Assembly (NCBI GenBank): GCA_036250195.1
Contig: JAVHZZ010000006.1
Span: 170,520,424-170,584,423 of the forward strand
Reading direction: 5' to 3'
Length of the DNA stretch: 64,000 nt
DNA from: Mixophyes australis
Taxonomy: Eukaryota; Chordata; Amphibia; Anura; Limnodynastidae
Positions 45,246 to 59,270 of this stretch are shown here, piece by piece. A program made the translations under genes and the position numbers. Below the pieces are notes generated by a model. The model was not told the origin of the DNA, did not search any database, and worked only from the letters and a program-made list of their open reading frames with translations. Positions within the stretch are counted from its first letter, which is position 1; every line of letters begins with the position of its first letter.

Positions 45246-47460
45246 ATCACGAATCATGAATCGAATCATGATTCATGAATCACGAATCATGAATCGAATC
45301 ATGATTCATGAATCTTGAATCATGAATCGAATCATAAATCATGAATTGAATCATAAATCATGAATCATTAAATGAATCATGAATTGAATCATGATTCATG
45401 AATCGAATCATGCTTCATGAATCACGAATCATGAATCGAATCATGATTCATGAATCGAATCATGCTTCATGAATCACGAATCATGAATCGAATCATGATT
45501 CATGAATCGAATCATGATTCATGAATCATGAATCATGAATCGAATCATGATTCATGAATCATGAATCATGAATCGAATCATAAATCATGAATTGAATCAT
45601 AAATCATGAATCATTAAATGAATCATGAATTGAATCATGGATTCATGAATCGAATCATGATTCATGAATCACGAATCATGAATCGAATCATGATTCATGT
45701 ATCGAATCATGATTCATGAATCATGAATCATGATTCATGAATCAGGAATCATGAATCGAATCATGATTCATGAATCGAATCATGATTCATGAATCATGAA
45801 TCATGAATCGAATCATAAATCATGAATTGAATCATAAATCATGAATCATTAAATGAATCATGAATTGAATCATAAATCATGAATCATTAAATGAATCATG
45901 AATTGAATCATGAATCATGAATTAAATCATGAATCATGAATCATGAATTGAATCATGATTCATGAATTGAATCATGAATTGAATCATGAATCACGAATCA
46001 TGAATTGAATCATGAATCATGAATTGAATCATAAATCATGAATTGAATCATGAATCATGAATTGAATCATGAATCATGAATCATGAATTGAATCATGAAT
46101 CATTAATCATGAATCAAATCATGATTCATGAATTTAATCATGAATTGAATCATGAATCATGAATTGAATCATGATTTATGAATCATGACTCAAGAATTGA
46201 ATCATGATTCATGAATCATGAATCATGAATCGAATCATAAATCATGATTTGAATCATGATTCATGAATCATGAATCATGAATCGAATCATAAATCATGAA
46301 TTGAATCATAAATCATGAATCATTAAATGAATCATGAATTAAATCATGAATCATGAATTGAATCATAAATCATGAATTGAATCATAAATCATGAATCATT
46401 AAATGAATCATAAATTGAATCATGAATCATGATTCATGAATCATGAATCATGAATCGAATCATGATTCATGTATCATGAATCAAATCATAAATCATGAAT
46501 TGAATCATAAATCATGAATCATTAAATGCATCATGAATTGAATCATGAATCATGAATTAAATCATAAATCATGAATTTAATCATGAATCATGAATCGAAT
46601 CATGAATCTTGAATCATGAATTGAATCATGATTCATGAATCATGAATCATGAATCGAATCATGAATTATGAATCATGAATCATGAATCATGAATCATGAA
46701 TCGAATCATGAATTATGAATCATGAATCATGAATCGAATCATGATTCATGAATCATGAATCATGAATCGAATCATGAATCATGAATCGAATCATGAATCA
46801 TGAATCGAATCATAAATCATGAATTGAATCATAAATCATGAATCATTAAATGAATCATTATTCATGAATCATGAATCATGAATCGAATCATGATTTATGA
46901 ATCATGAATCATGAATCGAATCATGATTCATGAATCGAATCATGATTCATGAATCACGAATCATGAATCGAATCATGATTCATGAATCATGAATCATGAA
47001 TCGAATCATGATTCATGAATCATGAATCATGAATCGAATCATAAATCATGAATTGAATCATAAATCATGAATCATTAAATGAATCATGAATTGAATCATG
47101 AATCATGAATCGAAACATGATTCATGAATCAAGAATTGAATCATGATTCATGAATCATGAATCATGAATCCAATCATGATTCATGAATCATGATTCATGA
47201 ATTAAATCATGATTCATGAATTAAATCATGATTCATTAATCAAATCATGATTCATAAATCATGAATCATGAATCGAATCATGATTCATGAATCATGAATC
47301 ATGAATCGAATCATGAATCTTGAATCATGAATTGAATCATGATTCATGAATCATGAATCATGAATCGAATCATGAATTATGAATCATGAATCATGAATCG
47401 AATCATGAATCCTGAATCGAATCATAAATCATGAATTGAATCATAAATCATAAATCATTA
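45246..47460 (+). repeat. Block copied at 51.12-53.8 kb (source or older copy)
   Basis: Markers: GAATCTTGAATC near 45313, CATGGATTC near 45637, CAGGAATC 45743, CATGATTTGAATC near 46242, ATGCATC 46526, CATTATTC near 46857 and GAAACATG near 47113. They reappear in the same order from 51.19 kb. The interval 45850-46240, including TGACTCA at 46186, has no counterpart there (offset falls from 5,876 to 5,478). Confidence 0.7.
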
Positions 47461-48470
47461 AATGAATCATGATTCATGAATCATGAATCATGAATCGAAT
47501 CATGATTTATGAATCATGAATCATGAATCGAATCATGATTCATGAATCATGAATCATGAATCGAATCATGATTCATGAATCATGAATCATGAATCGAATC
47601 ATGATTCATGAATCACGAATCATGGATCGAATCATGATTCATGAATCGAATCATGATTCATGAATCGAATCATGATTCATGAATCACGAATCATGGATCG
47701 AATCATGATTCATGAATCGAATCATAAATCATGATTCATGAATCGAATCATAAATCATGAATCATTAAATGAATCATGATTCATGAATCATGAATCATGA
47801 ATCGAATCATGATTCATGAATCATGAATCATGAATCGAATCATGATTCATGAATCGTGAATCGAATCATGATTCATGAATCATGAATCGAATCATGATTC
47901 ATGAATCATGAATCATGAATCGAATCATGATTCATGAATCGAATCATGATTCATGAATCACGAATCATGGATCGAATCATGATTCATGAATCGAATCATG
48001 ATTCATGAATCACGAATCATGGATCGAATCATGAATCATGAATCGAATCATAAATCATGAATTGAATCATAAATCATGAATCATTAAATGAATCATGATT
48101 CATGAATCATGAATCATGAATCGAATCATAAATCATTAATTGAATCATAAATCATGAATCATTAAATGAATCATGATTCATGAATCATGAATCATGAATC
48201 GAATCATGATTCATGAATCATGAATCATGAATCGAATCATGATTCATGAATCATGAATCATGAATCGAATCATGATTCATAAATCATGAATCATGAATCG
48301 AATCATGATTCATGAATCGAATCATGATTCATGAATCACGAATCATGAATCGAATCATGATTCATGAATCATGAATCATGAATCATGAATCGAATCATAA
48401 ATCATGAATTGAATCATAAATCATGAATCATTAAATGAATCATGAATTGAATCATGATTCATGAATCGAA
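47461..48470 (+). repeat. GGATCG-rich block, second superblock
   Basis: Counterpart of 40597-41440, with GAATCACGAATCATGGATCG words and CATTAATTG at 48134 (offset 7,135 bp from 40999). It also contains GAATCGTGAATCG near 47850. Confidence 0.62.
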
Positions 48471-49735
48471 TCATGATTCATGAATCATGAATCAAGAATT
48501 GAATCATGATTCATGAATTTAATCATGAATTGAATCATGAATCATGAATCATAATTCATGAAATGAATCATAAATTGAATCATGTATCATGAATCATGAA
48601 TTGAATCATGAATCATGAATCATAATTCATGAAATGAATCATAAATTGAATCATGTATCATGAATCATAAATTGAATAATGTATCATGAATCATGAATGG
48701 AATCATGAATCATGAATTGAATCATGAATTGAATCATGAATCACGAATCATGAATTGAATCATGAATCATGAATTCAATCATGAATCATGAATTCAATCA
48801 TGAATCATGAATTCAATCATGAATCATGAATTATGAATTGAATCATGAATCATGAAATGAATCATGAATCATGAATCAAATCATGATTCATGAATTGAAT
48901 CATGATTCATGAATCATGAATCATGAATCGAATCATGATTCATGAATCATGAATCAAGAATTGAATCATGATTCATGAATCATGAATCATGAATCGAATC
49001 ATGATTCATGAATCATGAATCATGAATCCAATCATGAATCTTGAATCATGAATTGCATCATGATTCATGAATCATGAATCATGAATCGAATCATAAATTA
49101 TGAATCATGAATCATGAATCGAATGATGATTCATGAATCATGAATCATGAATCGAATCATGAATCATGAATCGAATCATAAATCATGAATTGAATCATAA
49201 ATCATGAATCATTAAATGAATCATGATTCATGAATCATGAATCATTAAATGAATCATGATTCATGAATCATGAATCATGAATCGAATCATGATTCATAAA
49301 TCATGAATCATGAATCGAATCATGATTCATGAATCGAATCATGATTCATAAATCGAATCATGATTCATGAATCACGAATCATGAATTGAATCATGATTCA
49401 TGAATCATGAATCATGAATCGAATCATGATTCATGAATCATGAATCATGAATCGAATCATAAATCATGAATTGAATCATAAAATCATGAATCATTAAATG
49501 AATCATGAATTGAATCATGATTCATGAATCGAATCATGCTTCATGAATCACGAATCATGAATCGAATCATGATTCATGAATCGAATCATGATTCATAAAT
49601 CGAATCATGATTCATGAATCACGAATCATGAATCGAATCATGATTCATGAATCATGAATCGAAACATGATTCATGAATCATGATTCATGAATCGAATCAT
49701 AAATCATGAATTGAATCATAAATCATGAATCATTA
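48471..49735 (+). repeat. Late HOR with GAATTC cluster, copy 1
   Basis: Order: GAATCAAGAATTG, 71-bp doublet (48550 and 48621), three GAATTC words (48771, 48790, 48809), GAATTGCATCATG (49055), GAATGATG near 49124, double CATTAAATG, a one-base insertion giving CATAAAATC near 49478, and CATGCTTC (49535). The GAATTC and GAATTGCATC variants are not seen before 48.7 kb. Confidence 0.75.
48771..48826 (+). repeat. 19-bp repeats with GAATTC, three units
   Basis: GAATTC at 48771, 48790 and 48809. Each 19-bp unit is GAATT plus two 7-mers. In the homologous place of D monomers the word is GAATTGAATC, so a G-to-C change made each site. Unit number varies between copies. Confidence 0.9.
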
Positions 49736-50009
49736 AATGAATCATGAATTGAATCATGATTCATGAATCGAATCATGCTTCATGAATCACGAATCATGAA
49801 TCGAATCATGATTCATGAATCGAATCATGATTCATAAATCGAATCATGATTCATGAATCACGAATCATGAATCGAATCATGATTCATGAATCATGAATCA
49901 TGAATCGAAACATGATTCATGAATCATGAATCATGAATCGAATCATAAATCATGAATTGAATCATAAATCATGAATCATTAAATGAATCATGAATTGAAT
50001 CATGATTCA
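49735..50009 (+). repeat. Local 239-bp duplicate with CATGCTTC and GAAACATG
   Basis: CATGCTTC at 49535 and 49774 (239 bp apart), with GAAACATG near 49663 and at 49907. This makes a direct duplication of the block that links successive late HOR copies. Confidence 0.65.
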
Positions 50010-51124
50010 TGAATCGAATCATGATTCATGAATCATGAATCAAGAATTGAATCATGATTCATGAATTTAATCATGAATTGAATCATGAATCATGAATCAT
50101 AATTCATGAAATGAATCATAAATTGAATCATGTATCATGAATCATGAATTGAATCATGAATCATGAATCATAATTCATGAAATGAATCATAAATTGAATC
50201 ATGTATCATGAATCATAAATTGAATCATGTATCATGAATCATGAATTGAATCATGAATCATGAATTGAATCATGAATTGAATCATGAATCACGAATCATG
50301 AATTGAATCATGAATCATGAATTCAATCATGAATCATGAATTCAATCATGAATCATGAATTCAATCATGAATCATGAATTATGAATTGAATCATGAATCA
50401 TGAATCATGAAATGAATCATGAATCATGAATCAAATCATGATTCATGAATTGAATCATGATTCATGAATCATGAATCATAATTCGAATCATGATTCATGA
50501 ATCATGAATCAAGAATTGAATCATGATTCATGAATCATGAATCATGAATCGAATCATGATTCATGAATCATGAATCATGAATCCAATCATGAATCTTGAA
50601 TCATGAATTGCATCATGATTCATGAATCATGAATCATGAATCGAATCATAAATTATGAATCATGAATCATGAATCGAATGATGATTCATGAATCATGAAT
50701 CATGAATCGAATCATGAATCATGAATCGAATCATAAATCATGAATTGAATCATAAATCATGAATCATTAAATGAATCATGATTCATGAATCATGAATCAT
50801 TAAATGAATCATGATTCATGAATCATGAATCATGAATCGAATCATGATTCATGAATCATGAATCATGAATCGAATCATGATTCATGAATCATGAATCATG
50901 AATCGAATCATGATTCATGAATCGAATCATGATTCATGAATCACGAATCATGGATCGAATCATGATTCATGAATCGAATCATGATTCATGAATCACGAAT
51001 CATGGATCGAATCATGAATCATGAATCGAATCATGATTCATGAATCATGAATCATGAATCGAATCATAAATCATGAATTGAATCATAAATCATGAATCAT
51101 TAAATGAATCATGATTCATGAATC
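50010..51124 (+). repeat. Late HOR with GAATTC cluster, copy 2
   Basis: 71-bp doublet 50098 and 50169; GAATTC 50319, 50338 and 50357; CATAATTCG 50477; GAATTGCATC with GCATC at 50610. It matches 57.07-58.18 kb at a constant offset of 7,063 then 7,082 bp; the step is one extra 19-bp unit at about 57380. It diverges near 51124. Confidence 0.78.
50319..50375 (+). repeat. 19-bp repeats with GAATTC, three units
   Basis: Sites at 50319, 50338 and 50357, directly after a single GAATTGAATC unit. Confidence 0.9.
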
Positions 51125-52152
51125 ACGAATCATGAATCGAATCATGATTCATGAATCACGAATCATGAATCGAATCATGATTCATGAATCTTGAATCATG
51201 AATCGAATCATAAATCATGAATTGAATCATAAATCATGAATCATTAAATGAATCATGAATTGAATCATGATTCATGAATCGAATCATGCTTCATGAATCA
51301 CGAATCATGAATCGAATCATGATTCATGAATCGAATCATGCTTCATGAATCACGAATCATGAATCGAATCATGATTCATGAATCGAATCATGATTCATGA
51401 ATCATGAATCATGAATCGAATCATGATTCATGAATCATGAATCATGAATCGAATCATAAATCATGAATTGAATCATAAATCATGAATCATTAAATGAATC
51501 ATGAATTGAATCATGGATTCATGAATCGAATCATGATTCATGAATCACGAAACATGAATCGAATCATGATTCATGAATCGAATCATGATTCATGAATCAT
51601 GAATCATGATTCATGAATCAGGAATCATGAATCGAATCATGATTCATGAATCGAATCATGATTCATGAATCATGAATCATGTATCGAATCATAAATCATG
51701 AATTGAATCATAAATCATGAATCATTAAATGAATCATGAATCGAATCATAAATCATGATTTGAATCATGATTCATGAATAATGAATCATGAATCGAATCA
51801 TAAATCATGAATTGAATCATAAATCATGAATCATTAAATGAATCATGAATTAAATCATGAATCATGAATTGAATCATAAATCATGAATTGAATCATAAAT
51901 CATGAATCATTAAATGAATCATAAATTGAATCATGAATCATGATTCATGAATCATGAATCAAATCATAAATCATGAATTGAATCATAAATCATGAATCAT
52001 TAAATGCATCATGAATTGAATCATGAATCATGAATTAAATCATGAATCATGAATTTAATCATGAATCATGAATCATGAATCGAATCATGAATCTTGAATC
52101 ATGAATTGAATCATGATTCATGAATTATGAATCATGAATCGAATCATGAATT
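51125..52152 (+). repeat. Copy of 45.25-46.6 kb with a 398-bp deletion
   Basis: GAATCTTGAATC near 51188, CATGCTTC twice, CATGGATTC near 51511, CAGGAATC 51619, CATGATTTGAATC near 51748 and ATGCATC 52004. Compared with 45.25-46.6 kb, the offset changes from 5,876 to 5,478 between CAGGAATC and ATGCATC, placing the lost segment near 51.7 kb. Confidence 0.7.
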
Positions 52153-52852
52153 ATGAATCATGAATCATGAATCGAATCATGATTCATGAATCATGAATCA
52201 TGAATCGAATCATGAATCATGAATCGAATCATGAATCATGAATCGAATCATAAATCATGAATTGAATCATAAATCATGAATCATTAAATGAATCATTATT
52301 CATGAATCATGAATCATGAATCGAATCATGATTCATGAATCGAATCATAATTCATGAATCACGAATCATGAATCGAATCATGATTCATGAATCATGAATC
52401 ATGAATCGAATTATGATTCATGAATCATGAATCATGAATCGAATCATGATTCATGAATCGAATCATGATTCATGAATCATGAATCATGAATCGAATCATA
52501 AATCATGAATTGAATCATAAATCATGAATCATTAAATGAATCATGAATTGAATCATGAATCATGAATTAAATCATGAATCATGAATTGAATCATGAATCA
52601 TGAATTGAATCATGAATCATGAATTGAATCATGAATCATGAATTATGAATTGAATCATGAATCATGAATCGAAACATGATTCATGAATCATGAATCAAGA
52701 ATTGAATCATGATTCATGAATCATGAATCATGAATCCAATCATGATTCATGAATCATGATTCATGAATTAAATCATGATTCATGAATTAAATCATGATTC
52801 ATTAATCAAATCATGATTCATAAATCATGAATCATGAATCGAATCATGATTC
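52153..52852 (+). repeat. Tandem duplication, copy 1 (700 bp)
   Basis: Contains CATTATTC near 52294, GAATTATG 52408, GAAACATG 52671, GAATCAAGAATTG and CATTAATC. It is followed directly by a 733-bp copy; the difference is one 33-bp word group. Confidence 0.82.
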
Positions 52853-53585
52853 ATGAATCATGAATCATGAATCGAATCATGATTCATGAATCATGAATCA
52901 TGAATCGAATCATGAATCATGAATCGAATCATGAATCATGAATCGAATCATAAATCATGAATTGAATCATAAATCATGAATCATTAAATGAATCATTATT
53001 CATGAATCATGAATCATGAATCGAATCATGATTTATGAATCATGAATCATGAATCGAATCATGATTCATGAATCGAATCATAATTCATGAATCACGAATC
53101 ATGAATCGAATCATGATTCATGAATCATGAATCATGAATCGAATTATGATTCATGAATCATGAATCATGAATCGAATCATGATTCATGAATCGAATCATG
53201 ATTCATGAATCATGAATCATGAATCGAATCATAAATCATGAATTGAATCATAAATCATGAATCATTAAATGAATCATGAATTGAATCATGAATCATGAAT
53301 TAAATCATGAATCATGAATTGAATCATGAATCATGAATTGAATCATGAATCATGAATTGAATCATGAATCATGAATTATGAATTGAATCATGAATCATGA
53401 ATCGAAACATGATTCATGAATCATGAATCAAGAATTGAATCATGATTCATGAATCATGAATCATGAATCCAATCATGATTCATGAATCATGATTCATGAA
53501 TTAAATCATGATTCATGAATTAAATCATGATTCATTAATCAAATCATGATTCATAAATCATGAATCATGAATCGAATCATGATTC
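52853..53585 (+). repeat. Tandem duplication, copy 2 (733 bp)
   Basis: GAATTATG 53141 and GAAACATG 53404, each 733 bp after its partner. Upstream of about 53022 the offset is 700; the extra 33 bp is one GAATC-plus-four-7-mers unit containing GATTTAT. Copy 2 continues past 53585 into GAATCTTGAATC words repeated twice. Confidence 0.82.
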
Positions 53586-55880
53586 ATGAATCATGAATCA
53601 TGAATCGAATCATGAATCTTGAATCATGAATTGAATCATGATTCATGAATCATGAATCATGAATCGAATCATGAATCTTGAATCATGAATTGAATCATGA
53701 TTCATGAATCATGAATCATGAATCGAATCATGAATTATGAATCATGAATCATGAATCGAATCATGAATCCTGAATCGAATCATAAATCATGAATTGAATC
53801 ATAAATCATTAAATGAATCATGATTCATGAATCATGAATCATGAATCGAATCATGATTTATGAATCATGAATCATGAATCGAATCATGATTCATGAATCA
53901 TGAATCATGAATCGAATCATGATTCATGAATCATGAATCATGAATTGAATCATGATTCATGAATCGAATCATGATTCATGAATCACAAATCATGGATCGA
54001 ATCATGATTCATGAATCGAATCATGATTCATGAATCATGATTCATGGATCGAATCATGATTCATGAATCACGAATCATGGATCGAATCATGATTCATGAA
54101 TCGAATCATAAATCATGAATCATGAATCGAATCATGATTCATGAATCATGAATCATGAATCGAATCATGATTCATGAATCATGAATCATGAATTGAATCA
54201 TGATTCATGAATCGAATCATGATTCATGAATCACAAATCATGGATCGAATCATGATTCATGAATCGAATCATGATTCATGAATCATGATTCATGGATCGA
54301 ATCATGGTTCATGAATCACGAATCATGGATCGAATCATGATTCATGAATCGAATCATAAATCATGAATCATTAAATGAATCATGATTCATGAATCATGAA
54401 TCATGAATCGAATCATGATTCATGAATCATGAATCATGAATCGAATCATGATTCATGAATCGAATCATGATTCATGAATCACAAATCATGGATCGAATCA
54501 TGATTCATGAATCGAATCATGATTCATGAATCATGAATCATGAATCGAATCATGATTCATGAATCATGAATCATGAATCGAATCATGATTCATGAATCAT
54601 GAATCATGAATCGAATCATGATTCATGAATCATGAATCATGAATCGAATCATGATTTATGAATCATGAATCATGAATCGAATCATGATTCATGAATCATG
54701 AATCATGAATCGAATCATGATTCATGAATCATGAATCATGAATTGAATCATGATTCATGAATCGAATCATGATTCATGAATCACAAATCATGGATCGAAT
54801 CATGATTCATGAATCGAATCATGATTCATGAATCATGATTCATGGATCGAATCATGATTCATGAATCATGATTCATGGATCGAATCATGATTCATGAATC
54901 ACGAATCATGGATCGAATCATGATTCATGAATCGAATCATAAATCATGAATCATTAAATGAATCATGATTCATGAATCATGAATCATGAATCGAATCATG
55001 ATTCATGAATCATGAATCATGAATCGAATCATGATTCATGAATCGAATCATGATTCATGAATCACAAATCATGGATCGAATCATGATTCATGAATCGAAT
55101 CATGATTCATGAATCATGAATCATGAATCGAATCATGATTCATGAATCATGAATCATGAATCGAATCATGATTCATGAATCATGAATCATGAATCGAATC
55201 ATGATTCATGAATCATGAATCATGAATCGAATCATGATTCATGAATCGAATCATGATTCATGAATCACAAATCATGGATCGAATCATGATTCATGAATCA
55301 TGAATCATGAATCGAATCATGATTCATGAATCGAATCATGATTCATGAATCACAAATCATGGATCGAATCATGATTCATGAATCGAATCATGATTCATGA
55401 ATCACGAATCATGGATCGAATCATGATTCATGAATCGAATCATGATTCATGAATCACGAATCATGGATCGAATCATGAATCATGAATCGAATCATAAATC
55501 ATTAATTGAATCATAAATCATGAATCATTAAATGAATCATGATTCATGAATCATGAATCATGAATCGAATCATGATTCATGAATCATGAATCATGAATCG
55601 AATCATGATTCATGATTCATGAATCATGAATCATGAATCGAATCATGATTCATGAATCATGAATCATGAATCGAATCATGATTCATAAATCATGAATCAT
55701 GAATCGAATCATGATTTATGAATCACGAATCATGAATCGAATCATGATTCATGAATCATGAATCATGAATCAAATCATGATTCATGAATCATGAATCATG
55801 AATCGAATCATAAATCATGAATTGAATCATAAATCATGAATCATTAAATGAATCATGAATTGAATCATGATTCATGAATC
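53586..55880 (+). repeat. GGATCG-rich block, third superblock
   Basis: Dense CACAAATCATGG words at 53984, 54232, 54480, 54782, 55063, 55266 and 55351 (first two intervals both 248 bp), alternating with 33-bp runs (notably 54540-54730). CATTAATTG at 55500 lies 7,366 bp from 48134. The local copies imply repeated unequal exchange inside the block. Confidence 0.65.
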
Positions 55881-57070
55881 GAATCATGATTCATGAATCA
55901 TGAATCAAGAATTGAATCATGATTCATGAATTTAATCATGAATTGAATCATGAATCATGAATCATAATTCATGAAATGAATCATAAATTGAATCATGTAT
56001 CATGAATCATGAATTGAATCATGAATCATGAATTGAATCATGAATTGAATCATGAATCACGAATCATGAATTGAATCATGAATCATGAATTCAATCATGA
56101 ATCATGAATTCAATCATGAATCATGAATCATGAATCAAATCATGAATCTTGAATCATGAATTGCATCATGATTCATGAATCATGAATCATGAATCGAATC
56201 ATAAATTATGAATCATGAATCATGAATCGAATGATGATTCATGAATCATGAATCATGAATCGAATCATGAATCATGAATCGAATCATAAATCATGAATTG
56301 AATCATAAATCATGAATCATTAAATGAATCATGATTCATGAATCATGAATCATTAAATGAATCATGATTCATGAATCATGAATCATGAATCGAATCATGA
56401 TTCATAAATCATGAATCATGAATCGAATCATGATTCATGAATCGAATCATGATTCATAAATCGAATCATGATTCATGAATCACGAATCATGAATTGAATC
56501 ATGATTCATGAATCATGAATCATGAATCGAATCATAAATCATGAATTGAATCATAAAATCATGAATCATTAAATGAATCATGAATCGAATCATGATTCAT
56601 GAATCGAATCATGATTCATAAATCGAATCATGATTCATGAATCACGAATCATGAATCGAATCATGATTCATGAATCACGAATCATGAATCGAATCATGAT
56701 TCATGAATCATGAATCATGAATCGAAACATGATTCATGAATCATGAATCATGAATCGAATCATAAATCATGAATTGAATCATAAATCATGAATCATTAAA
56801 TGAATCATGAATTGAATCATGATTCATGAATCGAATCATGCTTCATGAATCACGAATCATGAATCGAATCATGATTCATGAATCGAATCATGATTCATAA
56901 ATCGAATCATGATTCATGAATCACGAATCATGAATCGAATCATGATTCATGAATCATGAATCATGAATCGAAACATGATTCATGAATCATGAATCATGAA
57001 TCGAATCATAAATCATGAATTGAATCATAAATCATGAATCATTAAATGAATCATGAATTGAATCATGATT
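55881..57070 (+). repeat. Late HOR with GAATTC cluster, copy 3
   Basis: A single CATAATTC element (55963) instead of the doublet; GAATTC 56087 and 56106; GCATC 56163; CATAAAATC near 56545, the same one-base insertion as near 49478, which ties this copy to copy 1; GAAACATG 56724 and 56970; CATGCTTC 56837. A segment between GAATTC and GAATTGCATC is missing, so the two markers are only 57 bp apart. Confidence 0.72.
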
Positions 57071-58185
57071 CATGAATCGAATCATGATTCATGAATCATG
57101 AATCAAGAATTGAATCATGATTCATGAATTTAATTATGAATTGAATCATGAATCATGAATCATAATTCATGAAATGAATCATAAATTGAATCATGTATCA
57201 TGAATCATGAATTGAATCATGAATCATGAATCATAATTCATGAAATGAATCATAATTTGAATCATGTATCATGAATCATAAATTGAATCATGTATCATGA
57301 ATCATGAATTGAATCATGAATCATGAATTGAATCATGAATTGAATCATGAATCACGAATCATGAATTGAATCATGAATCATGAATTGAATCATGAATCAT
57401 GAATTCAATCATGAATCATGAATTCAATCATGAATCATGAATTCAATCATGAATCATGAATTATGAATTGAATCATGAATCATGAATCATGAAATGAATC
57501 ATGAATCATGAATCAAATCATGATTCATGAATTGAATCATGATTCATGAATCATGAATCATAATTCGAATCATGATTCATGAATCATGAATCAAGAATTG
57601 AATCATGATTCATGAATCATGAATCATGAATCGAATCATGATTCATGAATCATGAATCATGAATCCAATCATGAATCTTGAATCATGAATTGCATCATGA
57701 TTCATGAATCATGAATCATGAATCGAATCATAAATTATGAATCATGAATCATGAATCGAATGATGATTCATGAATCATGAATCATGAATCGAATCATGAA
57801 TCATGAATCGAATCATAAATCATGAATTGAATCATAAATCATGAATCATTAAATGAATCATGATTCATGAATCATGAATCATTAAATGAATCATGATTCA
57901 TGAATCATGAATCATGAATCGAATCATGATTCATGAATCATGAATCATGAATCGAATCATGATTCATGAATTGAATCATGATTCATGAATCACGAATCAT
58001 GGATCGAATCATGATTCATGAATCGAATCATGATTCATGAATCACGAATCATGGATCGAATCATGAATCATGAATCGAATCATGATTCATGAATCATGAA
58101 TCATGAATCGAATCATAAATCATGAATTGAATCATAAATCATGAATCATTAAATGAATCATGATTCATGAATCATGAATCATGAA
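57071..58185 (+). repeat. Late HOR with GAATTC cluster, copy 4
   Basis: Doublet 57161 and 57232, GAATTC 57401, 57420 and 57439, CATAATTCG 57559, GCATC 57692. It is the 7.06-7.08-kb partner of 50.01-51.12 kb. Confidence 0.78.
57401..57457 (+). repeat. 19-bp repeats with GAATTC, three units
   Basis: Sites at 57401, 57420 and 57439, preceded by two GAATTGAATC units where the partner at 50.3 kb has one. Confidence 0.9.
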
Positions 58186-59270
58186 TCGAATCATGATTCA
58201 TGAATCATGAATCATGAATCGAATCATGATTCATAAATCATGAATCATGAATCGAATCATGATTCATGAATCGAATCATGATTCATAAATCGAATCATGA
58301 TTCATGAATCACGAATCATGAATTGAATCATTAATTCATGAATCATGAATCATGAATCATGAATCGAATCATAAATCATGAATTGAATCATAAATCATGA
58401 ATCATTAAATGAATCATGAATTGAATCATGATTCATGAATCGAATCATGCTTCATGAATCACGAATCATGAATCGAATCATGATTCATGAATCGAATCAT
58501 GATTCATAAATCGAATCATGATTCATTAATCACGAATCATGAATCGAATCATGATTCATGAATCATGAATCATGAATCGAAACATGATTCATGAATCATG
58601 AATCATGAATCGAATCATAAATCATGAATTGAATCATAAATCATGAATCATTAAATGAATCATGAATTGAATCATGATTCATGAATCGAATCATGATTCA
58701 TGAATCGAATCATGATTCATGAATCACGAATCATGAATCGAATCATGATTCATGAATCGAATCATGATTCATGAATCATGAATCATGATTCATGAATCAT
58801 GAATCATGAATCGAATCATGATTCATGAATCGAATCATGATTCATGAATCATGAATCATGATTCATGAATCGAATCATGATTCATGAATCATGAATCATG
58901 AATAAAATCATGATTCATGAATCATGAATCATGAATCGAATCATAAATCATGAATTGAATCATAAATCATGAATCATTAAATGAATCATGAATTGAATCA
59001 TGAATCATGAATTAAATCATGAATCATGAATTGAATCATGAATCATGAATTGAATCATGAATCATGAATTGAATCATGAATTGAATCATGAATCATGAAT
59101 TGAATCATGAATCATGAATTGAATCATGAATCATGAATTGAATCATGAATTGAATCATGAATCATGAATTGAATCATGAATCATGAATTGAATAATGAAT
59201 CATGAATTGAATCATGAATTTAATCATGAATCATGAATTGAATCATAATTTATGAATCATGAATCAAGAA
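58186..59270 (+). repeat. B-like and 19-bp mixed block
   Basis: Contains CATTAATTC near 58330, CATGCTTC near 58446, GAAACATG near 58570 and GAATAAAATC near 58902, then a long stretch of GAATT-GAATCAT-GAATCAT (19-bp) units from about 58980 to 59220. No long-range partner was identified for the last part. Confidence 0.55.
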
